Notes under the pieces: model-generated | What the model saw: only the letters and a program-made list of their open reading frames with translations | Database searches by the model: none | What the model was told of the DNA's origin: nothing | Shown here: piece after piece, positions 11,092 to 24,552 of the stretch | How the letters are laid out: each line of letters begins with the position of its first letter | Position numbering within the stretch: position 1 is the stretch's first letter | Position numbers and translations under genes: made by a program | Origin: Symsagittifera roscoffensis | Lineage: Eukaryota > Xenacoelomorpha > Acoela > Convolutidae | Assembly: GCF_963678635.1 (NCBI RefSeq) | Contig: NC_087070.1 | Coordinates: forward strand, 47,721,467-47,785,466 | Direction of reading: 5' to 3' | Length of the DNA: 64,000 nt

Positions 11092-12895
11092 TCCAGATGA
11101 GATCTGGTTTTTTTTTTTTTTTTTTTTTTTTTTGAGACGCTTTTTCGAAAAATTCGCTTTCCCAAAAAACTACCCGTCAGATTCTCATAAAAGTGGTAAC
11201 AAAGGATTCAGTAGCGTTTCACCTACCTGCCTGCATGAAATTTAGGGCAATTTTTACCCTACCCCACCCCCTACGGTCTTAGAAAAGCTTCACAACTCGG
11301 TACTTTTTTCACTTTTTGCCCATTTTTTCGGAAATTTTCGATTTCCTCAAAAACTACCCGTCCAGATTTAATATTAAGGGTTAAATCGATAGACCAGGTT
11401 GTAGGAAACTCCCATGCACAAGCAGCTGGTCCCTAATTTGCTTAGGGGAAGAGCTATAGACTTAGGAAAAGTCACTTTTTTTGATTTTTTTGCCTATTTT
11501 TTCGGAAATTATCGATTTCCTCAAAAACTACCCAACCAGATTTGGAATTAAGTGTTTAAACTATAGACCAGGTTGTAGGAAACTCCCCCGCACAAGCGGC
11601 TGGTCCTTAACTTGCCTAGGGGAAGAGCTATAGACTTAGGAAAAGTCACTTTTTTGGCCTTTTTTCAAATCTTTCCGATTTCCTCAAAAACTACCCGTCC
11701 AGATTTGGAATTAAGGGTTTAATCGATAGACCAGGTTGTAGGAACCCCCCCTACACAAACGGCTCGTCCCTAATTTGTCTAGGGGAAGAGGTATACACTT
11801 AGGAATAGTCAATTTTTCGGTTTTTAGGCCATTTTTTCAAACTTTTTCGATTTCTTCAAAAACTACCCATCCAGATTTAGGATTAAGGGTTTAATCGGTA
11901 GACCAGGTTGTAGGAAACTCCCCTGCCCAAGCGGCTGGTCCTTAATTTTTTTCGGGGAAGTGCTGTACACTTAGGAAAAGTTTTTTTAAAAGTTTTTTGG
12001 CATTGGAACAAAGATTCAATATACTTATTGTGTGTATTTTTTAGACAATGGAATCCGCTATGCTTACGTTTTCTCGCTTTTGCTTGGTACTATTGGCTTC
12101 GTGTTGAGTTTTTTTGTATGGTTCGAAGAACTCCAACGAAAAGTTGCACGAGTTACGCTAGTTCTCTTTAATCAGGTCGGTTTGTTCCAGAACGTTTTTG
12201 TGATGTCAGTTATAGTCAACATATTAGTCATATTTGCAATGCTTGGACAAAATTTAATTAATTCGAAAATTAAAGAGTCGTTAGAAAAATGAAAAATACT
12301 TTATTTCATTAATGTTAGCTGGTTTGTGAAACACACATTTCACTTAATTCTAGTGAATAATTATTCACATTGTTGAAGCATTGTGCATATGATTTTATTT
12401 TAAATATATTTAGCATGTAACCATGATTGATACGGTTTGCCTTGTCCATCTGGGTCCTCGTCCCGTTCCCCGGGCAGAATTTATTAGAAATTCTGGCGAA
12501 GAGATGCACAACAAGGTGACCAACAAGTTGTTTTATTCAATTAATAATTTGCATGCTTTATCGCACTGTGAAAAGCTCGCTTAAGTTTCACTTTAAGGAA
12601 GATTTCAATGTTTCCATGATTTTTAAATTACTTACGTTATGTTAATCAATGATGGTCATTAATAGATTTGTAAAGACATGTTCAGTTTGTTGTTTTTCTC
12701 TACATCAGGTACGTTCCTCGCCGAATCCTGAGTGATTTCAATCTTCGAAGGAAGATTTCAATGTTTCCATGATTTTTAAATTATTTACGTTATGTTAATC
12801 ATTGATGGTCATGAATAGATTTGTAAAGACAATTTTAAAATAATCAATATTAAAATAATCAAACAGGTCTCTCCAGCTTTCAGCTGGGCCCCTAG
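11092..12895 (+). mobile_element. Helitron-like non-autonomous element, array unit 1
   Basis: The 5' end is TCCAGATGAGATCTGG (short palindrome after TC) followed by a long T-tract and GAGACGC. The 3' end is the hairpin CCAGCTTTCAGCTGG (6-bp stem), then GCCCCTAG, followed by T. A 5' TC, a 3' hairpin and a CTRR terminus are Helitron hallmarks. Inside are about five tandem ~165-185-bp units, each with AAAACTACCC at its start (11170, 11354, 11528, 11691, 11863), then a captured exon-like segment and a 3' region. No Rep/helicase is present. This is the only unit whose captured exon is open to its natural end. Confidence 0.75.
12045..12292 (+). CDS. Captured terminal-exon-like ORF, two-pass membrane segment (intact copy)
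   Basis: An open frame follows a good acceptor (GTGTATTTTTTAG) and ends in TGA at 12290-12292. From the acceptor it encodes DNGIRYAYVFSLLLGTIG... with two hydrophobic stretches separated by WFEELQRKVARV, ending in a charged tail SKIKESLEK. I do not recognise the family. The acceptor, hydrophobic helices and basic loop look like the last exon of a multi-pass membrane protein. No upstream exons were found, so it is probably a gene fragment carried by the element rather than a working gene. Seven later copies are disrupted. Confidence 0.4.
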
Positions 12896-12900
12896 TTTTT

Positions 12901-14367
12901 TCCAGATGAGATCTGTTTTTTTTTTTTTTTTTTTTTTTGAGACGCTTTTTCGAAAAATTCGCTTTCCCAAAAAACTACCCGTCAGATTCTCATAAAAGTG
13001 GTACCAATGGATTCAGTAGCGTTTCACCTACCTGCCCGCTTGAAATTTAGGGCAATTTTTACCCTACCCCACCCCCTACGGTCTTAGAAAAGCTTCACAA
13101 CTCGGTACTTTTTTCACTTTTTGCCCATTTTTTCGGAAATTTTCGATTTCCTCAAAAACTACGCGTCCAGATTTCGGATTAAGGGTTTAATCGATAGACC
13201 AGGTTGTAGGAAACTCCCATGCACAAGCGGTTGGTCCCTAATTTGCTTAGGGGAAGAGCTATAGACCAAGGAAAAGTCACTTTTTTGATTTTTTTTTGCC
13301 TATTTTTCGGAAATTATCTATTTCCTCAAAAACTACCCATCCAGATTTGGAATTAAGGGTTTAATCGATAGACCAGGTTGTAGGAAACTCCCCTGCCCAA
13401 GCGTCTGGTCCTTAATTTGTCTCGGGGAAGAGCTGTACACTTAGGAAAAGTTTTTTTAAAAGTTTTTTGGCATTGGAACAAAGATTCAATATACTTATTG
13501 TGTGTATTTTTTAGACAATGGAATCCGCTATGCTTACATTTTCTCGCTTTTGCTTGGTGCTATTGGCTTTGTGTTGAGTTTTTTTGTATGGTTCGAAGAA
13601 GTCCAACGAGAAGTTGCACGAGTTACGCTAGTTCTCTTTAATCAGGTCGGTTTGTTCCAGAACGTTTTTGTGATGTCAGTTATAGTCAACATATTATAGT
13701 CATATTTGCAATGCTTGGACAAAATTTAATTAATTCGAAAATTAAAGAGTCGTTAGAAAAATGAAAAATACTTTATTTCATTAATGTTAGCTGGTTTGTG
13801 AAACACACATTTCACTTAATTCTAGTGAATAATTATTCACATTGTTGAAGCATTGTGCATATGATTTTATTTTAAATATATTTAGCATGTAACCATGATT
13901 GATACGGTTTGCCTTGTCCATCTGGGTCCTCGTCCCGTTCCCCGGGCAGAATTTATTAGAAATTCTGGCGAAGAGATGCACAACAAGGTGACCAACAAGT
14001 TGTTTTATTCAATTAATAATTTGCATGCTTTATCGCACTGTGAAAAGCTCGCTTAAGTTTCACTTTAAGGAAGATTTCAATGTTTCCATGATTTTTAAAT
14101 TATTTACGTTATGTTAATCAATGATGGTCATTAATAGGTTTGTAAAGACATGTTCAGTTTGTTGTTTTTCTCTACATCAGGTACGTTCCTCGCCGAATCC
14201 TGAGTGATTTCAATCTTCGAAGGAAGATTTCAATGTTTCCATGGTTTTTAAATTATTTACGTTATGTTAATCATTGATGGTCATGAATAGATTTGTAAAG
14301 ACAATTTTAAAATAATCAATATTAAAATAATCAAACAGGTCTCTCCAGCTTTCAGCTGGGCCCCTAG
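12901..14367 (+). mobile_element. Helitron-like element, array unit 2
   Basis: Starts TCCAGATGAG and ends CCCCTAG, separated from unit 1 by TTTTT. It is the shortest unit (1467 bp) because it has fewer core repeats. Its captured exon carries the TA insertion. Confidence 0.75.
13515..13764 (+). pseudogene. Captured membrane exon, frameshifted (unit 2)
   Basis: Compared with unit 1, two extra bases (TA) in AACATATTATAGTC create a TAG after ...VIVNIL, removing the last ~20 residues. Otherwise nearly identical to unit 1. Confidence 0.6.
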
Positions 14368-14372
14368 TTTTT

Positions 14373-16849
14373 TCCAGATGAGATCTGTTTTTTTTTTTTT
14401 TTTTTATTATTATTTTTTTGAGACGCTTTTTCGAAAAATTCGCTTTCCCAAAAAACTACCCGTCAGATTCTCATAAAAGTGGTACCAATGGATTCAGTAG
14501 CGTTTCACCTACCTGCCCGCTTGAAATTTAGGGCAATTTTTACCCTACCCTACCCCCTACGGTCTTAGAAAAGCTTCACAACTAGGTACTTTTTTCACTT
14601 TTTGCCCATTTTTTCGGAAATTTTCGATTTCCTCAAAAACTACGCGTCCAGATTTCGGATTAAGGGTTTAATCGATAGACCAGTTTGTAGGAAACTCCCA
14701 TGCACAAGCGGTTGGTCCCTAATTTGCTTAGGGGAAGAGCTATAGACTTAGGAAAAGTCACTTTTTTGATTTTTTTTGCCTATTTTTTCGGAAATTATCT
14801 ATTTCCTCAAAAACTACCCATCCAGATTTGGAATTAAGGGTTTAATCGATAGACCAGGTTGTAGGAAACTCCCCCGCACAAGCGGCTGGTCCTTAACTTG
14901 CCTAGGGGAAGAGCTATAGACTTAGGAAAAGTCACTTTTTTGGCCTTTTTTCAAATCTTTCCGATTTCCTCAAAAACTACCCGTCCAGATTTGGGATTAA
15001 GGGTTTAATCGATAGACCAGGTTGTAGGAACCCCCCCCCCCTACACAAATGGCTCGTCCCTAATTTGTCTAGGGGAAGAGCTATACACTTAGGAAAAGTC
15101 AATTTTTTGGTTTTAAGGCCATTTTTTCAAACTTTTTCGATTTCTTCAAAAACTACCCGTCAGATTCTCATAAAAGTGGTACCAATGGATTCAGTATCGT
15201 TTCACCTACCTGCCTGCATGAAATTTAGGGCAATTTTTACCCTACCCTACCCCCTACGGTCTTAGAAAAGCTTCACAACTAGGTACTTTTTTCACTTTTT
15301 GCCCATTTTTTCGGAAATTTTCGATTTCCTCAAAAACTACGCGTCCAGATTTCGGATTAAGGGTTTAATCGATAGACCAGTTTGTAGGAAACTCCCATGC
15401 ACAAGCGGTTGGTCCCTAATTTGCTTAGGGGAAGAGCTATAGACTTAGGAAAAGTCACTTTTTTGATTTTTTTTGCCTATTTTTTCGGAAATTATCTATT
15501 TCCTCAAAAACTACCCATCCAGATTTGGAATTAAGGGTTTAATCGATAGACCAGGTTGTAGGAAACTCCCCCGCACAAGCGGCTGGTCCTTAACTTGCCT
15601 AGGGGAAGAGCTATAGACTTAGGAAAAGTCACTTTTTTGGCCTTTTTTCAAATCTTTCCGATTTCCTCAAAAACTACCCGTCCAGATTTGGGATTAAGGG
15701 TTTAATCGATAGACCAGGTTGTAGGAACCCCCCCCTACACAAACGGCTCGTCCCTAATTTGTCTAGGGGAAGAGCTATACACTTAGGAAAAGTCAATTTT
15801 TTGGTTTTAAGGCCATTTTTTCAAACTTTTTCGATTTCTTCAAAAACTACCCATCCAGATTTAGGATTAAGGGTTTAATCGATAGACCAGGTTGTAGGAA
15901 ACTCCCCTGCCCAAGCGGCTGGTCCTTAATTTGTCTCGGGGAAGAACTGTACACTTAGGAAAAGTTTTTTAAAAAGTTTTTTGGCATTGGAACAAAGATT
16001 CAATATACTTATTGTGTGTATTTTTTAGACAATGGAATCCGCTATGCTTACGTTTTCTCGCTTTTGCTTGGTGCTATTGGCTTTGTGTTGATTTTTTTTT
16101 ATGGTTCGAAGAAGTTATTCACATTGTTGAAGCATTGTGCATATGATTTTATTTTAAATATATTTAGCATGTAACCATGATTGATACGGTTTGCCTTGTC
16201 CATCTGGGTCCTCGTCCCGTTCCCCGGGCAGAATTTATTAGCAATTCTGGCAAAGAGATGCACAACAAGGTGACCAACAAGTTGTTTTATTCAATTAATA
16301 GTTTGCATGCTTTATCGCACTGTGAAAAGCTCGCTTAAGTTTCACTTTAACTTGCCTTGTCGTACTTTGAAAAACTCATTGTAGGAACTAAATTTCATGT
16401 AATACTTTAACTTGTAACGAACTTCATTTTGTCAGAAATTCCTTTTACTCTTTTTTGCAACAATAGATTTGTAAAGACATATTCAGTTTGTTGTTTTTCT
16501 CTACATCAGGTACATTCCTCACCGAATCCTGAGTGATCTCAATCTTCGAAGGAAGATTTCAATGTTTCCATGATTTTTAAATTATTTACGTTATGTTAAT
16601 CAATGATGGTCATTAATAGATTTGTAAAGACATGTTCAGTTTGTTGTTTTTCTCTACATCAGGTACGTTCCTCGCCGAATCCTGAGTGATTTCAATCTTC
16701 GAAGGAAGATTTCAATGTTTCCATGATTTTTAAATTATTTACGTTGTGTTAATCATTGATGGTCATGAATAGATTTGTAAAGACAATTTTAAAATAATCA
16801 ATATTAAAATAATCAAACAGGTCTCTCCAGCTTTCAGCTGGGCCCCTAG
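14373..16849 (+). mobile_element. Helitron-like element, array unit 3 (expanded core, deleted exon)
   Basis: The longest unit (2477 bp). A block of about 0.7 kb of core repeats is duplicated: 15147-15844 repeats the pattern of 14450-15146. The captured exon is cut by an internal deletion near 16115. The 3' region has a tandem duplication of the ATCTTCGAAGGAAGATTTC module. Confidence 0.75.
16029..16115 (+). pseudogene. Captured membrane exon, internally deleted (unit 3)
   Basis: The exon start is present, but after GGTTCGAAGAAGT the sequence jumps to TATTCACATTGTTG, which lies ~240 bp further on in other units. A TGA codon and an extra T also disrupt it. Confidence 0.6.
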
Positions 16850-16854
16850 TTTTT

Positions 16855-18855
16855 TCCAGATGAGATCTGGTTTTTTTTTTTTTTTTTTTTATTTTTTTTT
16901 TTTGAGACGCTTTTTCGAAAAATTCGCTTTCCCAAAAAACTACCGTCAGATTCTCATAAAAGTGGTACCAATGGATTCAGTAGCGTTTCACCTACCTGCC
17001 CGCTTGAAATTTAGGGCAATTTTTACCCTACCCCACCCCCTACGGTCTTAGAAAAGCTTCACAACTCGGTACTTTTTTCACTTTTTGCCCATTTTTTCGG
17101 AAATTTTCGATTTCCTCAAAAACTACCCAACCAGATTTGGAATTAAGTGTTTAAACTATAGACCAGGTTGTAGGAAACTCCCCCGCACAAGCGGATGGTC
17201 CTTAACTTGCCTAGGGGAAGAGCTATAGACTTAGGAAAAGTCACTTTTTTGGCCTTTTTTCAAATCTTTCCGATTTCCTCAAAAACTACCCGTCCAGATT
17301 TGGAATTAAGGGTTTAATCGATAGACCAGGTTGTAGGAAACTCCCCCGCACAAGCGGCTGGTCCTTAACTTGCCTAGGGGAAGAGCTATAGACTTAGGAA
17401 AAGTCACTTTTTTGGCCTTTTTTCAAATCTTTCCGATTTCCTCAAAAACTACCCGTCCAGATTTGGGATTAAGGGTTTAATCGATAGACCAGGTTGTAGG
17501 AACCCCCCCTACACAAACGGCTCGTCCCTAATTTGTCTAGGGGAAGAGCTATACACTTAGGAATAGTCAATTTTTTGGTTTTAAGGCCATTTTTTCAAAC
17601 TTTTTCGATTGCTTCAAAAACTACCCATCCAGATTTAGGATTAAGGGTTTAATCGATAGACCAGGTTGTAGGAAACTCCCCTGCCCAAGCGGCTGGTCCT
17701 TAATTTGTCTCGGGGAAGAACTGTACACTTAGGAAAAGTTTTTTTAAAAGTTTTTTGGCATTGGAACAAAGATTCAATATACTTATTGTGTGTATTTTTT
17801 AGACAATGGAATCCGCTATGCTTACGTTTTCTCGCTTTTGCTTGGTGCTATTGGCTTTGTGTTGATTTTTTTTGCATGGTTCGAAGAAGTCCAACGAGAA
17901 GTTGCACGAGTTACGCTAGTTCTCTTTAATCAGGTCGGTTTATTCCAGAACGTTTTTGTGATGTCAGTTATAGTCAACATATTATAGTCATATTTGCAAT
18001 GCTTGGACAAAATTTAATTAATTCGAAAATTAAAGAGTCGTTAGAAAAATGAAAAATACTTTATTTCATTAATGTTAGCTGGTTTGTGAAACACACATTT
18101 CACCTAATTCTAGTGAATAATTATTCACATTGTTGAAGCATTGTGCATATGATTTTATTTTAAATATATTTAGCATGTAACCATGATTGATACGGTTTGC
18201 CTTGTCCATCTGGGTCCTCGTCCCGTTCCCCGGGCAGAATTTATTAGCAATTCTGGCGAAGAGATGCACAACAAGGTGACCAACAAGTTGTTTTATTCAA
18301 TTAATAATTTGCATGCTTTATCGCACTGTGAAAAGCTCGCTTAAGTTTCACTTTAACTTGCCTTGTCGTACTTTGAAAAACTCATTGTAGGAACTAAATT
18401 TCATGTAATACTTTAACTTGTAACGAACTTCATTTTGTCAGAAATTCCTTTTACTCTTTTTTGCAACAATAGATTTGTAAAGACATATTCAGTTTGTTGT
18501 TTTTCTCTACATCAGGTACATTCCTCACCGAATCCTGAGTGATCTCAATCTTCGAAGGAAGATTTCAATGTTTCCATGATTTTTAAATTATTTACGTTAT
18601 GTTAATCAATGATGGTCATTAATAGATTTGTAAAGACATGTTCAGTTTGTTGTTTTTCTCTACATCAGGTACGTTCCTCGCCGAATCCTGAGTGATTTCA
18701 ATCTTCGAAGGAAGATTTCAATGTTTCCATGATTTTTAAATTATTTACGTTGTGTTAATCATTGATGGTCATGAATAGATTTGTAAAGACAATTTTAAAA
18801 TAATCAATATTAAAATAATCAAACAGGTCTCTCTAGCTTTCAGCTGGGCCCCTAG
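16855..18855 (+). mobile_element. Helitron-like element, array unit 4
   Basis: Same termini and order as unit 1. The T-tract is interrupted by A near 16890. The 3' region has two copies of the ATCTTCGAAGGAAGATTTC module, as in units 3, 5 and 8. Confidence 0.75.
17803..18052 (+). pseudogene. Captured membrane exon, frameshifted (unit 4)
   Basis: Same TA insertion as unit 2, truncating after VIVNIL. Carries FAWFEE instead of FVWFEE. Confidence 0.6.
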
Positions 18856-18860
18856 TTTTT

Positions 18861-20866
18861 TCCAGATGAGATCTGGTTTTTTTTTTTTTTTTTTTTTTTG
18901 AGACGCTTTTTCGAAAAATTCGCTTTCCCAAAAAACTACCCGTCAGATTCTCATAAGAGTGGTACCAATGGATTCAGTAGCGTTTCACCTACATGCCTGC
19001 ATGAAATTTAGGGCAATTTTCACCCTACCCCACCCCCTACGGTCTTAGAAAATCTTCACAACTCGGTACTTTTTTCACTTTTTGCCCATTTTTTCGGAAA
19101 TTTTCGATTTCCTCAAAAACTACCCGTCCAGATTTAGGATTAAGGGTTAAATCGATAGACCAGGTTGTAGGAAAATCCCCCGCACAAGCGGCTGGTCCTT
19201 AACTTGCCTAGGGGAAGAGCTATAGACTTAGGAAAAGTCACTTTTTTGATTTTTTTGCCTATTTTTTCGGAAATTATCGATTTCCTCAAAAACTACCCAT
19301 CCAGATTTGGAATTAAGGGTTTAATCGATAGACCAGGTTGTAGGAAATTCCCCCGCACAAGCGGCTGGTCCTTAACTTGCATAGGGGAAGAGCTATAGAC
19401 TTAGGAAAAGTCACTTTTTTGGCCTTTTTTCAAATCTTTCCGATTTCCTCAAAAACTACCCGTCCAGATTTGGGATTAAGGGTTTAATCGATAGACCAGG
19501 TTGTAGGAACCCCCCCCCCCTACACAAACGGCTCGTCCCTTATTTGTCTAGGGGAAGAGCTATACACTTAGGAATAGTCAATTTTTTGGTTTTAAGGCCA
19601 TTTTTTCAAACTTTTTCGATTTCTTCAAAAACTACCCATCCAGATTTAGGATTAAGGGTTTAATCGATAGACCAGGTTGTAGGAAACTCCCCTGCCCAAG
19701 CGGCTGGTCCTTAATTTGTCTCGGGGAAGAACTGTACACTTAGGAAAAGTTTTTTTAAAAGTTTTTTGGCATTGGAACAAAGATTCAATATACTTATTGT
19801 GTGTATTTTTTAGACAATGGAATCCGCTATGCTTACGTTTTCTCGCTTTTGCTTGGTGCTATTGGCTTTGTGTTGATTTTTTTTGTATGGTTCGAAGAAG
19901 TCCAACGAGAAGTTGCACGAGTTATGCTAGTTCTCTTTAATCAGGTCGGTTTGTTCCAGAACGTTTTTGTGATGTCAGTTATAGTCAACATATTATAGTC
20001 ATATTTGCAATGCTTGGACAAAATTTAATTAATTGGAAAATTAAAGAGTAGTTAGAAAAATGAAAAATACTTTATTTCATTAATGTTAGCTGGTTTGTGA
20101 AACACACATTTCACTTAATTCTAGTGAATAATTATTCACATTGTTGAAGCATTGTGCATATGATTTTATTTTAAATATATTTAGCATGTAACCATGATTG
20201 ATACGGTTTGCCTTGTCCATCTGGGTCCTCGTCCCGTTCCCCGGGCAGAATTTATTAGCAATTCTGGCAAAGAGATGCACAACAAGGTGACCAACAAGTT
20301 GTTTTATTCAATTAATAGTTTGCATGCTTTATCGCACTGTGAAAAGCTCGCTTAAGTTTCACTTTAACTTGCCTTGTCGTACTTTGAAAAACTCATTGTA
20401 GGAACTAAATTTCATGTAATACTTTAACTTGTAACGAACTTCATTTTGTCAGAAATTCCTTTTACTCTTTTTTGCAACAATAGATTTGTAAAGACATATT
20501 CAGTTTGTTGTTTTTCTCTACATCAGGTACATTCCTCACCGAATCCTGAGTGATCTCAATCTTCGAAGGAAGATTTCAATGTTTCCATGATTTTTAAATT
20601 ATTTACGTTATGTTAATCAATGATGGTCATTAATAGATTTGTAAAGACATGTTCAGTTTGTTGTTTTTCTCTACATCAGGTACGTTCCTCGCCGAATCCT
20701 GAGTGATTTCAATCTTCGAAGGAAGATTTCAATGTTTCCATGATTTTTAAATTATTTACGTTGTGTTAATCATTGATGGTCATGAATAGATTTGTAAAGA
20801 CAATTTTAAAATAATCAATATTAAAATAATCAAACAGGTCTCTCCAGCTTTCAGCTGGGCCCCTAG
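18861..20866 (+). mobile_element. Helitron-like element, array unit 5
   Basis: Starts TCCAGATGAG and ends CCCCTAG, with the same core repeats and 3' region. Shares with units 6 and 7 the change to GAGTAGTTAG in the exon tail. Confidence 0.75.
19814..20063 (+). pseudogene. Captured membrane exon, frameshift plus second stop (unit 5)
   Basis: TA insertion as in unit 2. In the original frame of the tail, GAGTCG is changed to GAGTAG, a second nonsense change. Confidence 0.6.
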
Positions 20867-20871
20867 TTTTT

Positions 20872-22717
20872 TCCAGATGAGATCTGGTTTTTTTTTTTTT
20901 TTTTTTTTGAGACGCTTTTTCGAAAAATTCGCTTTCCCAAAAAACTACCCGTCAGATTCTAGAGTGGTACCAATGGATTCAGCAGCGTTTCACCTACATG
21001 CCTGCATGAAATTTAGGGCAATTTTCACCCTACCCCACCCCCTACGGTCTTAGAAAAGCTTCACAACTCGGTACTTTTTTTCACTTTTTGCCCATTTTTT
21101 CGGAAATTTTCGATTTCCTCAAAAACTACCCGTCCAGATTTAGGATTAAGGGTTAAATCGATATACCAGGTTGTAGGAAAATCCCCCGAACAAGCGGCTG
21201 GTCCTTAACTTGCCTAGGGGAAGAGCTATAGACTTAGGAAAAGTCACTTTTTTGATTTTTTTGCCTATTTTTTCGGAAATTATCGATTTCCTCAAAAACT
21301 ACCCATCCAGATTTGGAATTAAGGGTTTAATCGATAGACCAGGTTGTAGGAAATTCCCCCGCACAAGCGGCTGGTCCTTAACTTGCCTAGGGGAAGAGCT
21401 ATAGACTTAGGAAAAGTCACTTTTTTGGCCTTTTTTCAAATCTTTCCGATTTCCTCAAAAACTACCCGTCCAGATTTGGGATTAAGGGTTTAATCGATAG
21501 ACCAGGTTGTAGGAACCCCCCCCCTACACAAACGGCTCGTCCCTAATTTGTCTAGGGGAAGATCTATACACTTAGGAATAGTCAATTTTTTGGTTTTTAG
21601 GCCATTTTTTCAAACTTTTTCGATTTCTTCAAAAACTACCCATCCAGATTTAGGATTAAGGGTTTAATCGATAGACCAGGTTGTAGGAAACTCCCCTGCC
21701 CAAGCGGCTGGTCCTTAATTTGTCTCGGGGAAGAACTGTACACTTAGGAAAAGTTTTTTTAAAAGTTTTTTGGCATTGGAACAAAGATTCAATATACTTA
21801 TTGTGTGTATTTTTTAGACAATGGAATCCGCTATGCTTACGTTTTCTCGCTTTTGCTTGGTGCTATTGGCTTTGTGTTGATTTTTTTTGTATGGTTCGAA
21901 GAAGTCCAACGAGAAGCTGCACGAGTTACGCTAGTTCTCTTTAATAAGGTCGGTTTGTTCCAGAACGTTTTTGTGATGTCAGTTATAGTCAACATATTAT
22001 AGTCATATTTGCAATGCTTGGACAAAATTTAATTAATTGGAAAATTAAAGAGTAGTTAGAAAAATGAAAAATACTTTATTTCATTAATGTTAGCTGGTTT
22101 GTGAAACACACATTTCACTTAATTCTAGTGAATAATTATTCACATTGTTGAAGCATTGTGCATATGATTTTATTTTAAATATATTTAGCATGTAACCATG
22201 ATTGATACGGTTTGCCTTGTCCATCTGGGTCCTCGTCCCGTTCCCCGGGCAGAATTTATTAGCAATTCTGGCGAAGAGATTTACAACAAGGTGACCAACA
22301 AGTTGTTTTATTCAATTAATAGTTTGCATGCTTTATCGCACTGTGAAAAGCTCGCTTAAGTTTCACTTTAACTTGCCTTGTCGTACTTTGAAAAACTCAT
22401 TGTAGGAACTAAATTTCATGGAATACTTTAACTTGTAACGAACTTCATTTTGTCAGAAAATCCTTTTACTCTTTTTTGCGACAATAGATTTGTAAAGACA
22501 TATTCAGTTTGTTGTTTTTCTCTACATCAGGTACATTCCTCACCGAATCCTGAGTGATCTCAATCTTCGAAGGAAGATTTCAATGTTTCCATGATTTTTT
22601 AATTATTTACGTTATGTTAATCATTGATGGTCATGAATAGATTTGTAAAGACAATTTTAAAATAATCAATATTAAAATAATCAAACAGGTCTCTCCAGCT
22701 TTCAGCTGGGCCCCTAG
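20872..22717 (+). mobile_element. Helitron-like element, array unit 6
   Basis: Same termini. Only one copy of the ATCTTCGAAGGAAGATTTC module in the 3' region, as in unit 7. Confidence 0.75.
21818..22067 (+). pseudogene. Captured membrane exon, disrupted (unit 6)
   Basis: TA insertion and GAGTAG change. Shares with unit 7 the substitutions giving QREAARV and LFNKVGL. Confidence 0.6.
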
Positions 22718-22722
22718 TTTTT

Positions 22723-24547
22723 TCCAGATGAGATCTGGTTTTTTTTTTTTTTTTTTTGAGACGCTTTTTCGAAAAATTCGCTTTCCCAAAAAACTACCCG
22801 TCAGATTCTCATAAAAGTGGTACCAATGGATTCAGTATCGTTTCACCTACCTGCCTGCATGAAATTTAGGGCAATTTTTACCCTATCCCACCCCCTACGG
22901 TCTTAGAAAAGCTTCACAACTCGGTACTTTTTTCACTTTTTGCCCATTTTTTCGGAAATTTTCGATTTCCTCAAAAACTACCCGTCCAGATTTGGGATTA
23001 AGGGTTTAATCGATAGACCAGGTTGTAGGAAACTCCCATGCACAAGCGGCTGGTCCCTAATTTGCTTAGGGGAAGAGCTATAGACTTAGGAAAAGTCACT
23101 TTTTTGATTTTTTTGCCTATTTTTTCGGAAATTATCGATTTCCTCAAAAACTACCCATCCAGATTTGGAATTAAGGGTTTAATCGATAGACCAGGTTGTA
23201 GGAAACTCCCCCGCGCAAGCGGCTGGTCCTTAACTTGCCTAGGGGAAGAGCTATAGACTTAGGAAAAGTCACTTTTTTGGCCTTTTTTCAAATCTTTCCG
23301 ATTTCCTCAAAAACTACCCGTCCAGATTTGGGATTAAGGGTTTAATCGATAGACCAGGTTGTAGGAACCCCCTTAATTTGTCTAGGGGAAGAGCTATACA
23401 CTTAGGAATAGTCAATTTTTCGGTTTTTAGGCCATTTTTTCAAACTTTTTCGATTTCTTCAAAAACTACCCATCCAGATTTAGGATTAAGGGTTTAATCG
23501 ATAGACCAGGTTGTAGGAAACTCCCCTGCCCAAGCGTCTGGTCCTTAATTTGTCTCGGGGAAGAACTGTACACTTAGAAAAAGTTTTTTTAAAAGTTTTT
23601 TGGCATTGGAACAAAGATTCAATATACTTATTGTGTGTATTTTTTAGACAATGGAATCCGCTATGCTTACGTTTTCTCGCTTTTGCTTGGTGCTATTGGC
23701 TTTGTGTTGATTTTTTTTGTATGGTTCGAAGAAGTCCAACGAGAAGCTGCACGAGTTACGCTAGTTCTCTTTAATAAGGTCGGTTTGTTCCAGAACGTTT
23801 TTGTGATGTCAGTTATAGTCAACATATTATAGTCATATTTGCAATGCTTGGACAAAATTTAATTAATTGGAAAATTAAAGAGTAGTTAGAAAAATGAAAA
23901 ATACTTTATTTCATTAATGTTAGCTGGTTTGTGAAACACACATTTCACTTAATTCTAGTGAATAATTATTCACATTGTTGAAGCATTGTGCATATGATTT
24001 TATTTTAAATATATTTAGCATGTAACCATGATTGATACGGTTTGCCTTGTCCATCTGGGTCCTCGTCCCGTTCCCCGGGCAGAATTTATTAGCAATTCTG
24101 GCGAAGAGATGCACAACAAGGTGACCAACAAGTTGTTTTATTCAATTAATAGTTTGCATGCTTTATCGCACTGTGAAAAGCTCGCTTAAGTTTCACTTTA
24201 ACTTGCCTTGTCGTACTTTGAAAAACTCATTGTAGGAACTAAATTTCATGGAATACTTTAACTTGTAACGAACTTGATTTTGTCAGAAAATCCTTTTACT
24301 CTTTTTTGCGACAATAGATTTGTAAAGACATATTCAGTTTGTTGTTTTTCTCTACATCAGGTACATTCCTCACCGAATCCTGAGTGATCTCAATCTTCGA
24401 AGGAAGATTTCAATGTTTCCATGATTTTTTAATTATTTACGTTATGTTAATCATTGATGGTCATGAATAGATTTGTAAAGACAATTTTAAAATAATCAAT
24501 ATTAAAATAATCAAACAGGTCTCTCCAGCTTTCAGCTGGGCCCCTAG
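22723..24547 (+). mobile_element. Helitron-like element, array unit 7
   Basis: Nearly identical to unit 6 over exon and 3' region, but its fourth core repeat is shortened (GGAACCCCCTTAATTTG), a deletion shared with unit 8. Confidence 0.75.
23648..23897 (+). pseudogene. Captured membrane exon, disrupted (unit 7)
   Basis: Same TA insertion, GAGTAG change and QREAARV/LFNKVGL variants as unit 6. Confidence 0.6.
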
Positions 24548-24552
24548 TTTTT

